Notes under the pieces: model-generated | Told to the model about the DNA's origin: nothing | Databases searched by the model: none | The model's input: the letters and a program-made list of their open reading frames with translations, nothing else | NCBI GenBank assembly: GCA_002404115.1 | Contig: DHJB01000052.1 | Location: 12,949 to 28,231, forward strand | Source: Microbacteriaceae bacterium UBA4731 | GTDB lineage: Bacteria; Actinomycetota; Actinomycetes; Actinomycetales; Microbacteriaceae | Direction: 5' to 3' | DNA length: 15,283 nucleotides | Part shown: piece by piece, positions 14,414-15,283 of the stretch | How positions within the stretch are numbered: position 1 is the stretch's first letter | Layout of the letters: each line of letters starts with the position of its first letter | Translations under genes and position numbers: made by a program

Positions 14414-15283
14414 ATGACGAGCGAAGCACACGGCGGCTACCGTGACACCTGGCAGCGGAGCATTGCCCAGCGCGAGGAGTTCTGGCTGGAGGCCACCCAG
14501 GACATCGACTGGGTCACCCCGCCCCGCGCTGCCCTGGAGCAGCGTTCGACCACCGATTGGCGCTGGTTTCCCGGCGGCGAACTCAACACCAGTTACAACG
14601 CCCTCGATCGTCACGTGCTCGCCGGGCGGGGCGCGCAGACCGCGCTGATCTACGATTCCGCGATGACCGGCACGCGCGCCACCTTCAGCTACCTGGAACT
14701 GCTCCAGCGCGTCGCCCGTTTCGCCGGCGTGCTCAGGGCCAACGGCGTCGGCAAGGGCGACCGCGTGATCATCTACCTCCCGATGGTGCCGGAGGCGGTC
14801 ATCGCCATGCTGGCCTGCGCCCGGATCGGCGCGATCCACTCCGTCGTCTTCGGCGGGTTCGCGGCCACGGAGCTCGCGGTGCGCATCGATGACTCCACGC
14901 CCACCGTGATCGTGACGGCCTCCGGCGGGCTCGAACCCGGCCGCGTCGTCGAATACCTGCCGCTGGTGGCGAAGGCGCTATCCCTGAGTAAGGGCTCCGT
15001 GCGCACGGTCATCGTGCGGGACCGGGAGAAGGTCCCCGGCTCCGCGGCCGACTACGCCGGCCAGGGGGACGTGGCCTGGCTGGACTGGGCCGCCGAAGAG
15101 GAGAACGCGGCACCGGCCGACCCGGTCAGCCTCCGCTCCGACGATCCGCTGTACGTGCTCTACACATCCGGCACGACCGGCAGCCCCAAGGGGATCATCC
15201 GCGACAACGGCGGCCACGCCGTGGCGCTCACCTGGTCGATGCGCAACATCTACGCGATCGAAGCCGGCGACGTGTTCTGGGCT
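14414..15283 (+). CDS. prpE: Propionyl-CoA synthetase (acyl-CoA synthetase), 3' truncated
   Basis: Activates propionate with ATP and CoA to propionyl-CoA, feeding PrpC. The first 290 codons are present and the frame is open to the window end; the whole family protein is about 630 residues. It shows the N-terminal acetyl-CoA-synthetase block (YRDTWQRSIAQREEFWLEA, 9-27), the GDRVIIYLPMVPEAVIAMLA helix region, and IHSVVFGGF. The AMP-binding P-loop YTSGTTGSPKG at 250-260 is followed by IIRDNGGHAVAL, a run typical of PrpE rather than Acs. I chose the ATG at 14414 because GGAGAGG lies 6 nt upstream. An in-frame ATG at 14399 is possible. It is divergent from the GntR regulator, with both operators in the gap between them. 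Confidence 0.95.
   Translation, partial: MTSEAHGGYRDTWQRSIAQREEFWLEATQDIDWVTPPRAALEQRSTTDWRWFPGGELNTSYNALDRHVLAGRGAQTALIYDSAMTGTRATFSYLELLQRVARFAGVLRANGVGKGDRVIIYLPMVPEAVIAMLACARIGAIHSVVFGGFAATELAVRIDDSTPTVIVTASGGLEPGRVVEYLPLVAKALSLSKGSVRTVIVRDREKVPGSAADYAGQGDVAWLDWAAEEENAAPADPVSLRSDDPLYVLYTSGTTGSPKGIIRDNGGHAVALTWSMRNIYAIEAGDVFWA

Noticed and set aside
12288..14417. A 709-codon open frame on the + strand antisense to prpD and gntR
   Set aside because: It mirrors two well-supported minus-strand genes; the translation is low-complexity Arg/Val/Gly/Asp with no family motif, as expected for antisense frames in GC-rich DNA.
14310..14429. N-terminal extension of the GntR regulator
   Set aside because: It would translate both operators and overlap the prpE start; GntR proteins normally begin just ahead of the winged helix, as from 14309.

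Overview
The window is about 15.3 kb of GC-rich DNA. Coding density, strong third-position G/C bias, GTG starts and probable leaderless starts point to an actinobacterial chromosome. Protein style (FurA/CatR-like regulator beside a catalase, prpDBC with a GntR regulator, the C-terminus of the flavoprotein) suggests the family Microbacteriaceae. The genus is not resolved. I see no tRNA, rRNA, CRISPR array, phage gene or insertion sequence. No stretch above 300 bases lacks a gene.

Region 1 (1-2705, + strand): the 3' part of a dihydrolipoamide dehydrogenase/mercuric reductase-type flavoprotein, a small HExxH protein with its own likely leaderless promoter, and a short-chain dehydrogenase (SDR). 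A 20-bp perfect hairpin (2742-2784) ends this run and the convergent catalase gene. Region 2 (2800-4852, - strand): a peroxide-response pair, a Fur/PerR-type regulator followed by a clade-3 heme catalase, with a promoter and candidate operator just upstream. A 25-bp perfect hairpin (4875-4937) separates it from region 3 (4941-6767, - strand), an amidase preceded by a small SRPBCC-like protein. Region 4 (6823-7985, + strand): a second SDR and a frameshifted small multidrug resistance (SMR) transporter.

Region 5 (7978-14309, - strand, with prpE divergent at 14414) is the methylcitrate locus for propionate. It runs gntR, prpD, prpB, prpC, then an S51-type peptidase, ung and a GNAT acetyltransferase, with very short gaps or overlaps, so all seven may share one transcript. 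prpE (propionyl-CoA synthetase, cut by the window end) starts divergently. Two TGTATACA palindromes, centred 62 bp apart in the gntR-prpE gap, are the likely operators. PrpE makes propionyl-CoA, PrpC condenses it with oxaloacetate, PrpD dehydrates methylcitrate, and PrpB yields pyruvate and succinate. The hydration step between PrpD and PrpB would need an aconitase encoded elsewhere.

No clearly new multi-gene system is visible. The items most worth a second look are the long hairpin with its degenerate third copy, the paired operators, the SMR frameshift, the small HExxH protein, and the PerR-like promoter/operator.
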